The position numbers and the translations under genes are program-made. From assembly GCA_028571685.1 (NCBI GenBank), contig CM053143.1:11089501-11153500 (forward strand): DNA of 64,000 nucleotides. Direction: 5' to 3'. This document shows, piece after piece, positions 23,605 to 34,827 of the stretch. The notes below the pieces were generated by a model that was not told the origin of the DNA, made no database searches, and was given only the letters and a program-made list of their open reading frames with translations. Each line of letters opens with the position of its first letter. Position 1 is the first letter of the stretch. This DNA comes from Heterohyrax brucei (lineage: Eukaryota; Chordata; Mammalia; Hyracoidea; Procaviidae).

Positions 23605-23705
23605 AACTCTGTGGATCACAGTGGCCTGATAAAAAGTTCCAGTTCCATTGTACAAGGGCTCACCATGAGTTGGGGCCTATTCAGTGATGTCTCACAGCAG
23701 CAACC
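23605..23705 (+). repeat. SINE/RTE-type 3' tail remnant
   Basis: CACCATGAGTTGGGGCC with a CAGCAGCAACC end matches the 3' tail shared by the tRNA-Gly-like SINE and RTE. The head is absent. Confidence 0.5.
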
Positions 23706-23709
23706 GTAT

Positions 23710-24365
23710 TTGTACTGATGTGTGCTGAATAGTTGGTGTTTTTCAGAACAAGTATAGAATTGACCAAGTCTTTCTCCAGACCACCAGTCTGTTACTCTTC
23801 ATTCCAAGGGTCGTAACTACCTGGATATTCTCACCAGTTTACCATACAGATCCGCAAATTTGATGATGTAATTTGCATGCAGAGGATCAATGTTACCAAT
23901 GTTACAGGTATTTTACCTTTATGTTAAAATTGTAAAAGTCAGAGTATTTGTTAGTGCTTATTTCTACTGTAAGAATTTCCAGTCTTGCCACAAATGAAGT
24001 CCTGTTCTAAAACCATCCGATTCAAACTTGTGTTCATAATTTGTTTTTAAAGAGCCCATTTGTTTTACAATATCCATTTCAGAATGTAGCCAGTATTCCC
24101 TGAAGGCATAGGAGGTTACCTGAACTTGTATTGACCTTCTGATATTTCTTAGAACCTGATCCTTAAAAAAATAAATCCTAGATATAAGCTTACATACTTG
24201 CCATTCATTGATTTCATAAAAGTAAGGCACAGAAAAATCATCTGGCTATTTAGCTTTTGACAAGTAGAAAAACTTTACTGACTTGTCTCAATAAGCTCCC
24301 TTATGCTGTTTTTCATAGATTGTAAATCACACTGGTAATTCTTTTCTTCTTAAGGAGACACTGTG
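23710..24365. other. Intronic sequence, nothing recognisable
   Basis: No gene motifs and no recognisable repeat. Confidence 0.5.
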
Positions 24366-24369
24366 CAGT

Positions 24370-24560
24370 CAAGTACAAAGAGCAATGTTCCAAGCCCAAG
24401 AGAGTTCAAATCTCAGTTCCTCCCTTTTGATTGTATGCCCTTGAGCACCTTACCTAACCTATTGGAGCCACCCTTTCTTTCTGTGTAAGATGGAAATGAT
24501 AATGCCAGCTTGGCAGAGTTGTTGTGGGAGTTACGTGAGATTTGTGTGTCAGTGATGTTC
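24370..24560 (+). repeat. MIR SINE, sense
   Basis: GAGTTCAAATCTCAGTTCC, CTTGAGCACCTTACC and TAAGATGGAAATGATAATG follow the MIR consensus order. Confidence 0.7.
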
Positions 24561-24569
24561 CTTGTGAAG

Positions 24570-25045
24570 TGTGTACAGATAGGCATTCTATGCTGGTTTC
24601 CTTTCCCTTTCTGCTGAGAATAGAAAAATCCAGACTAGCAAGTTGATACCTTTTACTTAGGTTCTCCACTCTATTCTGTAACATGTTTTTATTTTTGCTT
24701 TATAGTTTGAAGATGACTGAACCCCTTTACCTGAGTCCTAGAGATCATTTACTCATGTTCCAGTCACATCTACTTGAGCGGGGTCAGCTCAAGCTTCTGC
24801 AGAATTAAAGCTCATGATCAATGACTTAATAGATTCCTTCTGATTTCCTCACCTGAACTCTTCTAAAATGTTTATTCCGGCCTCCTTCCATTGGAAGAAA
24901 TCCCTAGACTACTCTTCAAAACTTTTTCTCTAGGAACTAGGACCTAGGGATACTCAGTGGGTACAAAGAAGTTTAGCTTGCACGGACCTCCTTCGTATAG
25001 GGTGAGCAGTCATTATTAGTCTTCCAGGAAGATATTTGGTAGCTG
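24570..25045. other. Intronic sequence, nothing recognisable
   Basis: No gene or clear repeat. Confidence 0.5.
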
Positions 25046-25049
25046 CCTT

Positions 25050-25612
25050 AGGTGCTGAGTGGTGCCACAACAGAAATACCACAAATGCATGGCTTTACAG
25101 GACAGAAACTGATTTTATCACAGTTTGGGAACTAGATATTAGAATTCAGGGTGTGGCTCTAGGGGTAGGTTCTTCCTTGTCTATTTCAGCTTCTAGTAAC
25201 TGCCGGCAATCCTTGTAGATGCATCTTTCTCCATTGCTTGTCTTCTACTTCCCTGTGTCTGTGTTCATTTTACTCTTTTTTATAACTCAGAAGCGATTAT
25301 GTTTAGAACCTTTGGTACTCAGGTATAACCTAATAAACATAACAAAGAAAACTCTATTTCCAAATAGGATCATATTTACAGGTATAAAAACAAATCAAAC
25401 TGCTGTTGAATCGATTCTCACTGGTAGTGACCCTATAGGACACAGTAGAATTGCCCCATAGAGTTTCCAAGGAGGACCTGGGACCGATTCAAGCTGCCGG
25501 TCTTTTGGTTAGCAGCTGTGGGACTTTACCACTAGTCGATCAGGGTTTATAGATTTAAGGACTAGGATTTCAATACATATTTTTTAGGAGGACACAGTTC
25601 AATCTATTAATA
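25050..25612 (-). mobile_element. MLT1-like MaLR LTR, antisense, split by a SINE
   Basis: Left piece: CAGAAATACCACAAATGCATG through CATATTTACAGGTATA. An AfroSINE follows at 25386-25549, then the right piece TAGATTTAAGGACTAGG to GAGGACACAGTTCAATC. The SINE is therefore younger than the LTR. Confidence 0.8.
25386..25549 (-). repeat. AfroSINE-type SINE, antisense, inside a MaLR LTR
   Basis: Landmarks GTAGTGACCCTATAGGACAC, GAATTGCCCCATAGAGTTTC and CAAGCTGCCGGTCTTTTGG, ending GATCAGGGTTT. Confidence 0.88.
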
Positions 25613-25619
25613 GTGGCTG

Positions 25620-27370
25620 AATATCTACACATTTTTGTACAGATATCCTACTGATAGGAAGAGGTAGATTGTGGAACCAAACCTTTGGATTCGGTATTCC
25701 TTAATTAGTCTTGATATGAATGGTCATTGTTGTAAGGAAGCTATAGTTGAAGAAGGAAGGTTGGGTCTAGTATTTTTCAGTGGAAGCGAACTGTAGGGAG
25801 TTGCCTGTGGATACCATGGAGAAGCCCTTTACTGTAAGTACTGTCAGTTTTTAGTTCAGCCCTGTTTCCATGGCAACCACATTGTCCCTGAGTGCCTGCC
25901 TGGCTGAATGGATTTACGGGAAGCTGAATAGCTCTGCTATTCTATGTTGCTTTCTTCTTGCTGCAGAAAGGGATCCTTCTTTGCTGTGGCCCAGCCAGCA
26001 TTTACTAGGAACAAAGCAAGCTATTTATGCTCATTGTATTCTGGGTAGAGGGTAAGGAAATGAGAAGAAAGAATCGTGCCCCCCTACTGTATACCAACTT
26101 GTAAATTTGTTGTTGCTGTAGGTGTGCCTAGCATCTTGGAAGAACCAAATGACTTATCTTTTTTTAATTTCAGGTATGATCTTCCTGTTAGGTTTTTATT
26201 TTCCTCTTGTTCATTTTAAGAGGATAGGGATAGAACTGATAAGAAAAGGACATGTCTGGGAGAATATTAGTTATGGAGAAGTCAGTCTGTTGAATTTATT
26301 ACTATAAGGTATGTGGGTAAGCAGTCTATTAAAAAAATGGAAGAAGAAGAAAGAAAAATTTCCATTTTAGCAACAGAAATAAAAGACTAAGGCAACCACT
26401 AGGTTGTTTGTTTATTATATGTTAAAATGTCTTCTTTTGAATTTTCCTTACATGTAAAAGAAAGGTGTATTTCTATTTGTTTATATGATAGAACAATTAT
26501 ACGTAGTACAACATCCATTGGGAATGGGCTCGAAAATAAAATGTGGTTCCTTTTTTTACATTTCATAGCTTGTAATGTGACCATTGCTTAGGGGGGATGA
26601 AAAAACAAGTTGCTTAAAAGTCTGTGTAATAATTGTAGTTTTAAATGTAAATCGTTTATTGGACTTTCTTTCTGAGCTCATTCAGATCCTCTCTAAAGAG
26701 AGGTAAAGTGGATGTAATAAGTTTTTATTCATTTATTTTTAACCACTCTTCAGTACAGACAGCCTTTTAGCTGAACTCTGATAATGAAAGCATTTAATTT
26801 CAGTATGAGGTATATATAGATTTTTGTTCTCTCTCTGCCTCTCTCTCACACACACATACTTGCACACACCTCATCCTGAGTTAAAATCAGAGAAAAATCC
26901 ATAACAAGAATCCAGTGTAAGATTTTCTATTCTTGATATCATTATTTCTTATATGAACTATACATTTTTTCCCCAAGATGGACATTTCAAGGATGTTTGA
27001 ATTTTGACCCTTAATCCCTGTAAATAAGTTGATGCCAGTTTGAATGAGACTGTCACTGAGACCCAGTCGTGTTTATTTTGCATTTTCATCAGGTCTTGGG
27101 AAATTTCAGTAGAATAAATAGGTTTGGCAAGTACTTCAGGGGGCATTCATTTAATACCACCTCAGGTCTCTGAATAGCACTAAATGGCAGGTTTTAATGG
27201 CAAATGACGTTGCTTTGAATCTGTTGTGTCAAATGATTGCATTTCACAAGTAGATGTCAGAAGTGATTTTTCTCAAATTACCCTAAAATAATGGTTAAAT
27301 TTTAATTCCTGAAGGACTTTAAGTGATCTAAGATGAGTTTTTAGACAGTTATTTTGAGATTTCCAGAGAC
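25620..27370. other. Intronic sequence with a mixed CT/CA simple repeat
   Basis: A CT-rich then CA-rich simple repeat lies at about 26829-26868. No gene motif was seen in the rest. Confidence 0.5.
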
Positions 27371-27376
27371 AAAAAT

Positions 27377-27510
27377 AGTGACCCTATAAACAGAGTAGAA
27401 CTGCCCCATAGAGTTTTCTAGGCTGAAATCTTTGTGGAAGCAGATTGCCAGTTTTTTTTTCCTTCTGTAGAGTGGCTGGTAGATTCTAATGCTGACCTTT
27501 CAATCAGAAT
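27377..27510 (-). repeat. AfroSINE-type SINE, antisense, partial
   Basis: AGTGACCCTATAAACAGAG, GAACTGCCCCATAGAGTTTT and GATTCTAATGCTGACCTTTC; it lacks the SINE 5' end. Confidence 0.8.
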
Positions 27511-27514
27511 AATG

Positions 27515-28090
27515 TACAGGAATCATAGAGGATGATCAGACATCATCATAACAAATAAGACAATGATCCTACATGTATAGAACTCACAGTCTAGTGAGAG
27601 GTCCAGGCACAAAACCAGGCACTTGTCTCAGTGATAACTGCTATGTTAGATGAACTATAGGGTATTAAGAGAACGTATATTAGGGACACTGAATGTGGAT
27701 TTGGAGGGGGCACTGATGATTCCGTCAGGGAAGTTTGAATCTGAAACTTGAAGATACACAGGCATGACAAAAGTGGGTGTTACTATTTATCCACGTGAAA
27801 TGGCCTGCTTTCCTTTTCTCTATGAGAAAGTTACTCTTAAATTTTGTGAAAGCGCTCTACTCAAATATGAACAGTTCTTTTCAGAAACACAGATGTTTAC
27901 ACCTAAAAATTTTAGTGGAATGTAGTGTGCTTTACTACCAACTCCTTGGTGACCCTGGAAAAGGTAAGAAACCAAAATATTTACAGTGTGCCAGTGGGTC
28001 GGGAAATGGAGCCCAGCACAACCCCTCCGTGGTTTGTAGTGTAGTGTTCAGGGAAAATCACACTGCTTGGTGCCTCTGCCTTTTTTTCCC
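27515..28090. other. Intronic sequence, possible old unclassified repeat
   Basis: The part 27590-27700 (CTCACAGTCTAGTGAGAGG) recalls an old mammalian interspersed repeat that I cannot name. A 108-codon frame at 27777-28103 has no recognisable motif and is judged random. Confidence 0.4.
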
Positions 28091-28099
28091 CTTATGGTC

Positions 28100-28440
28100 G
28101 TGATACATCGGTGGTTCAGTGGTAGGATGCTTCCTTTGATGTGGGAGACCCGGGTTCAATTCCCAGCCAGTGCATCTCGGGTGCAGCCCCCATGTGTTCG
28201 CAGAGGCCTGTTTGTTGCTGTGATGCTGGAGCGTCGTGCTGTTTGGTGGGCCTGCCCGGCTAAACCAGGCTAGGAGCAGGGCCCTGGCCATCCACTGCTG
28301 ACAGTCAGCTATTGAAAACCCAGTGGATCCTAATGGTCTGATCTGCCACCATCATAGGGATGGCACGGGACTGGACAACATTTCCTTCTGTTGTGTGTGG
28401 GGTTGCCATGAATCAGGGCTACCAACTCCACAACAACATA
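28100..28440 (+). repeat. tRNA-Gly-like SINE, sense, best-preserved copy
   Basis: The head ATCGGTGGTTCAGTGGTAGG carries box A, and GGTTCAATTCCCAGCC at 28153-28168 carries box B of a tRNA-Gly(GCC)-like ancestor. A body of about 260 bp follows, then a tail with GGGGTTGCCATGAATCAGGG and AACTCCACAACAACA. The tail is shared with AfroSINE and RTE, implying mobilisation by RTE. Confidence 0.88.
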
Positions 28441-28547
28441 TGTATTTTTTTTATCAGACCTCAAGCTTTTCATACGTGCTTTTGTATATCCCATTGTAGA
28501 GACCAAATAGGAGGGGAAAAAGGTGGTTGTGACAACCTGTTAGAGGT

Positions 28548-29099
28548 TGTTTCAGTTGTCTGGTGCTGCTCTAAGAGAAAAACCACAAGTGCATGTCTTT
28601 AACAAAGAAAAGTGTATTCTCACACAGTCCGGTCGGTTGAAAGTCCAAATTCGGGCTGCCAGCTACCGGGAAAAGCGCTGTCTCTGTCGGCTCTGAAAGA
28701 AAGTTCTTGTGTTCCATCAGTCTTTCCTTGGTCTGAGAGTATCTCAGCTTATGAACCTCAGATTGGAAGGATTCCCTTTGCTTCTGGTGCTGTTTTCTTG
28801 GTGGTATGAGGTCACTGTTTGCTTTCCTATTTTTTTTTCATTTTTTGTAGGATAAAAGGTGGTGCAAGCAAAACTCCAGGGAAACTTTTCACATTGGAGG
28901 AGGGGTGTGATCTTAGGATGGGTGTTACAATCCCACCCTGATCCTCTTTAACATAATCGAATCTATTAACCACAGGCAGAGATTAGAATTTACAGAATAG
29001 GAAAATCACAAAACGAAGGGCAATCACAAAACATTGGGAATCATGGCCCAGCTAAATGTTACACATATTTTTTGGGAGGGCACAATTCAATCCATGACA
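28548..29099 (-). mobile_element. MLT1-like MaLR solo LTR, antisense
   Basis: Runs from TGTTTCAGTTGTCTGGTGC to TTCAATCCATGACA. Internal landmarks include GAAAGTCCAAATTCGGGC and CAAAACTCCAGGGAAAC. The candidate 5-bp TSD is poor (GAGGT/CAGTT). Confidence 0.88.
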
Positions 29100-29366
29100 C
29101 AGTTAACACAGAAATTATGGCTGGCACCAACTCACCTTGGTCTAGCTAATCTCTCTGCTGAAGGACAGAAAAATTATTGTTTTAAAGCTCCCTACGTTCA
29201 CTTGGAAATCTTAGATGTGCTCCCATAAGTGCATTATCTCTCAGTTGGATAGTTCTCCATTAGATTGTGCTGATTGATTTCATTTTACACCTTGGTGGAA
29301 ATAAGTTTTCCCTGTTGGTATAGCTTTCTTTCTCATAAACTATGTTTAAAAAAAGAAAAGAAAAAA

Positions 29367-29543
29367 ACCTACTGCCATTGAGTTGATTCCAACTCATAGC
29401 ATCCCTGTAGGGTTTCCAAGGCTGTAGATTCCTATGGAAACAAACTGCCACAGTTTTCTCCCATGGAACTGCTGATGCTTTTAAACTGTTGATCTTTTGG
29501 TTAGCTAGTGGTTTACTCTCACCACTGAGCCGTCAGGATACCC
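29367..29543 (-). repeat. AfroSINE-type SINE, antisense, longer variant
   Basis: CATTGAGTTGATTCCAACTC, TAGGGTTTCCAAGGCTGTAG, TATGGAAACAAACTGCCAC and a degraded head ending GCCGTCAGGATACC. Confidence 0.85.
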
Positions 29544-29844
29544 ATAAGCTATGCAACATCCTTTATTCCTAAAGAGCTTCCCAAGAAATTAATTCTTCTG
29601 GCATTGAAGAATTTAGAATAGACTTTAAGAGCTCCCTTACACTTATGTACTTTTTCTTACTGTTATTAAGAATGATTCTCAGACATTCTTCATGATATTG
29701 TTTTATTTTCACTGAGATTGGTTTAGTAGCATGGCTGTGCCTTAAATGTTAAACTCTAAAGAATTCATGATAAAAGGAACAAAGAGATCACCATGGCTAA
29801 AGAACAAGGAATATGTTATAAGAACATGGAAATTAGAATTATCT

Positions 29845-29872
29845 TAGTGTCCCAAAATTTTATGGGACACTT
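29845..29872. repeat. Short perfect-stem palindrome
   Basis: AGTGTCCCA and TGGGACACT form a 9-bp perfect stem around an AAATTTTA centre. It is next to a truncated MaLR LTR and no function can be given. Confidence 0.7.
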
Positions 29873-29914
29873 TTTTCATCAGGCTGGTTCTTAATGCTCT
29901 TTTATTCCCATACT

Positions 29915-30216
29915 AGTCAAAATATTACAGAAGAGAGAAACAAGCAAAGAGACGTGGAGACCTTTTATCACCAAGAAAACAGCACCAGGAGCAGGCTGTA
30001 GCCTTTAGACCCAGGGTACCTGAGCCTAAGAAGCTCCTTGATCAGGGTAAAATTGACAAAGATCATCCTCCAGAGCCAACACAGAGAGAAAACCTTCCCC
30101 TGGGGCTGATGTCCTGAAATTGGAATTGTAGCCAATCAGACTGGGAGAGAATAAACTATTGTCTATTGAAGTCATCCACTTGTGGTGCTTCTGTTATACC
30201 AGCACTACATAACTGA
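29915..30216 (+). mobile_element. MLT1-like MaLR LTR, sense, 3' part
   Basis: The 3' two-thirds of an LTR: CACCAAGAAAACAGCACCAG, GAGAAAACCTTCCCCTGG, GAGAATAAACTATTG as the poly(A)-signal region, then the CA end ACTACATAACTGAGACA. The 5' part is lost. Confidence 0.82.
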
Positions 30217-30412
30217 GACAGTCATTTTAGCTTATATTACTTTCTGGGCATTTTATTGTATGTTTCATTTTGAAGAACGTTGATTCAGTGTGGGGCATTA
30301 CTAGGAACAATTAAAATGTGCAGTCCCATATACTTGTGAAATTCAAGCACTAGCAAATAGTAACTGTGTAGTACTCTGTTCTGTGTTGTAATAAGGAGGT
30401 CTGTCATTACAC

Positions 30413-30562
30413 AGGAGCCCTGGTAGCACAGTGGTTAAGAGCTTGTCTGCTAATCAAAAGATTGGCAATTTGAATCCACCAGCCTTTCCCTGAAACCCTC
30501 TGGGGCAGCTCTCTTCTGTATTATACGGTCTCTTTGAATTGGAATCAACTCTAGAGCAACTT
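30413..30562 (+). repeat. AfroSINE-type SINE, sense
   Basis: A clear 5' end: GGAGCCCTGGTAGCACAGTG, then GGTTAAGAGCTTGTCTGC. The tail TTGGAATCAACTCTAGAGC matches the shared RTE-like end. Confidence 0.9.
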
Positions 30563-30635
30563 TCTTTTTTCTTCCTTTTGGCTAGTATTACACAAATATA
30601 ATTTTAGAATAAAAATTAGATTGATACACTTAGTG

Positions 30636-30822
30636 TTGTTAGATGCCACCAAGCTGGTTTTGACTTATATCGATCCCATGCAGTTTGCCCAGAGGGTTTT
30701 GTAGGCTGTAATCTTTGTGGGACCAGATGGTGAGATCTTTATCCTGAGTAGTCTCTGATAGGTTCAAACTGCCAACCTTTCAGTTAACAGCCAGATGCCT
30801 AACCATTGCACACCAGAGCTTC
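30636..30822 (-). repeat. AfroSINE-type SINE, antisense, longer variant
   Basis: GTTGTTAGATGCCACCAAGC is the antisense tail; GTTCAAACTGCCAACC and CACACCAGAGCTTC mark the head. Confidence 0.88.
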
Positions 30823-30859
30823 TTACTGATATGCTTACAATTTTCTATTTATATTATCG

Positions 30860-30962
30860 GAATCCACCAGGCTCTCCTTGAATACTCTGGGAGTCAGTTC
30901 TACCCTGGCCCCTAGGGTCGCCATGAGTCGGATCTGACTCAATGGCATTTGGCTTGGCTGGC
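30860..30962 (+). repeat. AfroSINE-type SINE, sense, 3' half
   Basis: GGAATCCACCAGGCTCTCC to the tail GGGTCGCCATGAGTCGGATC. The tail is close to consensus, so this piece looks fairly young despite the missing head. Confidence 0.85.
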
Positions 30963-30964
30963 AA

Positions 30965-31690
30965 AGCTGTTGATATTTTTATGTGTAACTTAAATACATA
31001 GATATAAACCAATGATTTGCTTTGGTATAATACATGAAGCACATAATACATGAATCACATTTCTATATTGGATTTCTTAGACCCTAAAGTGTCTTAAATT
31101 TTTGTCTGTAATTTTCTGTAAATGAAAACTATCAATACAGTGTTTCCAAGTAGCTGATAATATTTCTGGGAAAAACGTTAAATGATATTTCCATGCAAAG
31201 TAGAGTAAAACTTAAACAGTCTAATTTATTGAGCTTTTAGGAAAACATGTTTATATTCATGGGAAAAATCCATTAAGTGAAATTTTAAAAAAGACTGGAT
31301 GCCATGAATTTATGAACATGAAGCCATAACATACACCAACTGCTTTCATGTGCCACTGCGTTTAATCCTTGGAGATAAAATTAAGTTGGTTTTATGATTG
31401 TGCTGGTGGAGAAACTGAGCCTAACAAATGTCAAGTTTCCCTGTATATAAGTGGAGAGGAGGCAGGTGGGGTTAGCAGTGTAGTACTCTGTTCTCAGCAA
31501 AACCAGGCTTCGTGGACTGATGTGTGTTCCGGGCGGGGGCGTAAATGTGTTCTCCATACAGTGAAAGTGACAACAGAGCTGAAATCTGCCCATCATGCTT
31601 CTCTGGGTGTTAGTTTTGGTTCACCTTTTCATGTTCCTCATCAACTTGTACATCTGGCACCCAGTATTCTGGAATGTGTTTTAGTTGACA
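30965..31690. other. Intronic sequence, nothing recognisable
   Basis: The 135-codon frame at 31369-31776 runs into an AfroSINE at its end and has no motif, so it is not called as a gene. Confidence 0.5.
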
Positions 31691-31696
31691 GGTTAG

Positions 31697-31815
31697 TAAA
31701 CACAGACAGAATAGAACTGCCCCATGTAGGTTCCAAGGAGTTCCTGGCAGTTTTGAACTATGGACCTTTTGGTTAGCAGCCGTAGCCCTTAACCTCTATG
31801 CTACCAGGGTTTCCT
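31697..31815 (-). repeat. AfroSINE-type SINE, antisense, tail missing
   Basis: Starts inside the body at GAACTGCCCCATGTAGG; CCTTTTGGTTAGCAGCCG and CTACCAGGGTTTCC mark the head. Confidence 0.88.
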
Positions 31816-32059
31816 TAGTAAACACAGTAAGAGACAATTCCTAACAACCCATGTCTTCAGTGTGAAAAATCTCAACAGAGACTTGGGTTTGAAACCAGCA
31901 GTGTTAAAGGGAGAGAAATTTCCATTTCATTCAGTATTTACTCTTTGATCAGTGTATTGGACTTCTTGGTATCTGTCATCTGTATCCCTATCAATTTCCA
32001 TCTGCTGGCTTGTTAGATACAACCCCATGAAATATTAACCACTCTAGTCTAAAAGGTTT

Positions 32060-33100
32060 TTGGTTTTACTTTTTAAATATTTTATTATATTTTAAGTAAA
32101 AGTGTATAATCCAAATCAATTTGTCCTGTAAAGCCCTAAACACGCCCCACTATGCTATTCTAACCACTCTCCCTGCCACCACCCCGTGACAGCACACTCC
32201 TCCTTTCCATCCTCTACTTCCCGTATCCCTTCAGCTAACTATAGTCCCCTCCACCTCTCATCTCGCCTTTAGAAAGGAACTGCTCAGGCAGCCTCATGTA
32301 TATATTTAAGCCAAGAAACATAGCTTCCGCCAGCATCACTCTATGTCTTACCATCCGGTGCAGTCTTTGCCTGAAGGGCTGGCTTCAGTACTGGTTTCAG
32401 CTCAGGGCCAATAGAGAATCTGGGGTCCATGTCCGAAGGGGGCCCTCCAGTCTGATGGACCATCAGGTATAGTCTCTTAATAGAGTTCTAGTTCTGCACA
32501 CCCGTTTTTCTGCCACTGCATCAGGGACTTTACACTGTGTTCCCTGTCAGAGCATTCATTGGTGATGGCCAGGCACCATCTAGTTCTTGTGGTCTCATCC
32601 TGAAAATGTCTCTGGGTCATATGGCACTTTCTGTCTCCCGTGCTCACACTTTCTGCTTGTCTTTGATGTCCTTCATTGTCCTCTCCTCCAGGTGGATTGG
32701 GACTACCTGATGCTACTTAGATGGCTACTTGCTAGCTTTGAAGACCCCTGACACCACTCACGAAAGTGGTACACAAAATGTTTTCTTAAAGAAAAGAAAA
32801 AAAAGAAAAAGTTATGTCAGTTAGCCTAGACGTCCCCTGAAACCTTAGTCCTGAAACCCTTGTCCGTGCTACTCTGTCCTTCAAAACATTGTATTGTATT
32901 TAGGAAACCTTTTACCTTCTGGTGTAGCACAGTTGTGCTGATCTCCCTTCTATGGCATGCTGTTACACCCTTCGTCTAACCCAATTCCAGTCTACTATCT
33001 AACCTATGAATAACCCTTTCCATCCTTCCCCACCCTTGTAACCATCAAGGATTATTTTCTTGTGTGCTTAAACGTTTTAAATCATTACAGTATTGAACTC
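32060..33100 (-). other. L1-B 3' UTR
   Basis: Antisense non-coding end of L1-B. It carries CATGATGTCTTCCAGATG-type sequence at the ORF2 end and a long, distinct UTR with GATGCTACTTAGATGGCTAC. The extreme 3' boundary is not sharp and no TSD was found. Confidence 0.65.
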
Positions 33101-33507
33101 ACACGTATTTGTCCTTTTGCATCTGACTAACTTCCCTCCGCATGATGTCTTCCAGATGAATCCACATTATGAGATATTTTCTAAAATCATCATTGTTCTT
33201 TATCAGGAGTACCATTCCATTGTGTAAATATACCATAGTTTGTTTATCTGTTCATCTACTGATGGGCTCCTAGGTTGGTTCCATCTTTTTGCTGTTGTGG
33301 ACAGCGCTGCAATAAACATTCATGTGTGTGTGTCTGTTCATGTCACAGCCTTTATTTCTCTAGGATATATTTTAAGAAGTGGGATTGCGAGATCATATGG
33401 CATTTCTATTTCTAGCTTTTGAAGAAAGTGAAATCAGTTTCCCTAGATGTTATAGCAATTTATATTCCTACCATCAGCGTAGAAGAGTTCTAATCTCTCC
33501 ACAACCT

Positions 33508-33999
33508 TGTCGCATCCGGCACCCCAGTGACCAACACTGGGAAAAACCCATACCCGAGGGAGATAGGAAAGAGGGTGAGAAAAAACTCACTCACATCACA
33601 CAAGATGAAGTTGAGGCCAGGTGGGACCAAGATCTCTGGTGGAGACCAGTGGCCACTGTTCCTCAGTAGGAAACTTTGTTTATAGGGTTACAATCAGGGG
33701 GAGGTTGACAGGGCAGTCTATTTTGCCAAAAATGGTTACAGTGGTATTGGGGCATCTCATGATTGGCTGACCCATACGTGGAAGTATCATCAAGGCACGA
33801 AGTAGGAGAAAGAGGCAAAGGTCAGGCTCTCCCAGAGGCTCTGCCATACCCAAGAAGAGCCTAGTAAGGTGGGAGATAAAAGGAAGAAAAGAGAGACACA
33901 GATCAGGCTTTCCTGGAGGCTCTGCCATACCCGAGAAAAGCCTAAACCTACATCAGTAAGACAATAGGTGGGACAGCACATTCCTAGCAGCCCACAGCA
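33508..33999 (-). mobile_element. ERVK-like (class II) solo LTR in L1-B
   Basis: 492 bp with LTR-type ends: on the minus strand TGCTGTGGGCTGC to GGATGCGACA. It is flanked by a perfect 6-bp TSD, CAACCT, at 33502-33507 and 34000-34005. Six base pairs is typical of class II (betaretrovirus-like) endogenous retroviruses. It splits continuous L1 ORF2 sequence, which resumes at TGTATTAATGCCAGCCCTG. Only the LTR remains, as expected after LTR-LTR recombination. The class is inferred from TSD length. Confidence 0.85.
33812..33963 (-). repeat. About 81-bp tandem duplication inside the ERVK-like LTR
   Basis: TCAGGCTCTCCCAGAGGCTC at 33822 recurs as TCAGGCTTTCCTGGAGGCTC at 33903, both followed by TGCCATACCC. 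Duplicated U3 segments are common in retroviral LTRs, where they act as enhancer repeats. Function here is inferred. Confidence 0.8.
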
Positions 34000-34827
34000 C
34001 AACCTGTATTAATGCCAGCCCTGTTGGGGTGAGATAGTATCTCATTTTACTTTTGATTTGGATTTTTCTGATGGCTAATGATTGTGAGCATTTCATTGTG
34101 CGTTTGTTAGCATCCTGTATGTCTTCTTTGGTGAAGTGGTTATTCATATCCTTTGCCCATTTTTTAATTGGGTTATTTGTCTTTTTCTTGTTGAGGTTTT
34201 GCAGTATTTTGTAAACTGGGGAGAATAGACACTGATCTGATTCATGGTAGCCAAAAGTTCTTTCCCACTGTGTGGGTATTCTTTTTACTTTTTTGGTGAA
34301 GTCTTGGAATAAGTCTATGTGTGCAATTTTTAGGAGTTCCCAGTTATCTATTTTCTGGTGTTTATGAATTGTTAAGTAATTTTTTGAAGTCTGTTTATGC
34401 CATGTATTAGGGCTTCCAGCACTGTCTCTATTTTTTCTTCCATGTTCCTTATTGTTATAGATTTTGAATTAAAGTCTTTGCTCCATTTTGAGTTAGTTTT
34501 TGTTCATGGTGTGAGATATGGGTCTTCTTTCACTTTTTTACAGATGAATATCCATTTATGTGTACACCATTTGTTAAACAGACTGTCTTTTCCCTAGTTT
34601 ACAGACTTCGGGCCTTTGTCAAATATCAGCTGCTCATAAGTAGATGATGCTATATCTGGATTCTCAGTTTTATTCCATTGCTCTTTGTATCTGTTTTTGT
34701 ACCAGTTCCAGGATGTTTTGACTACTAGGGCAGGGTAATAGGCTCTGAAGTCAGGTGGAGTCAGGCTTCCCACTTTGTTCTTCTTCAGGAATGCTTTACT
34801 TATCTGGGACTTCTTTCTTTTCCATAC

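Noticed and set aside
27777..28103. A 108-codon open frame
   Set aside because: No motif, no conserved domain, and it ends at a SINE; a frame of this length is expected by chance in 64 kb of six-frame reading.
28100..28170. Possible functional tRNA-Gly gene
   Set aside because: Box A and box B are recognisable, but the acceptor and anticodon stems are mutated and the sequence continues into a 270-bp SINE body with a tail shared by other copies.
31369..31776. A 135-codon open frame that might be a small gene
   Set aside because: Its last third is AfroSINE sequence, it has no family motif, and the host gene runs through it as intron.
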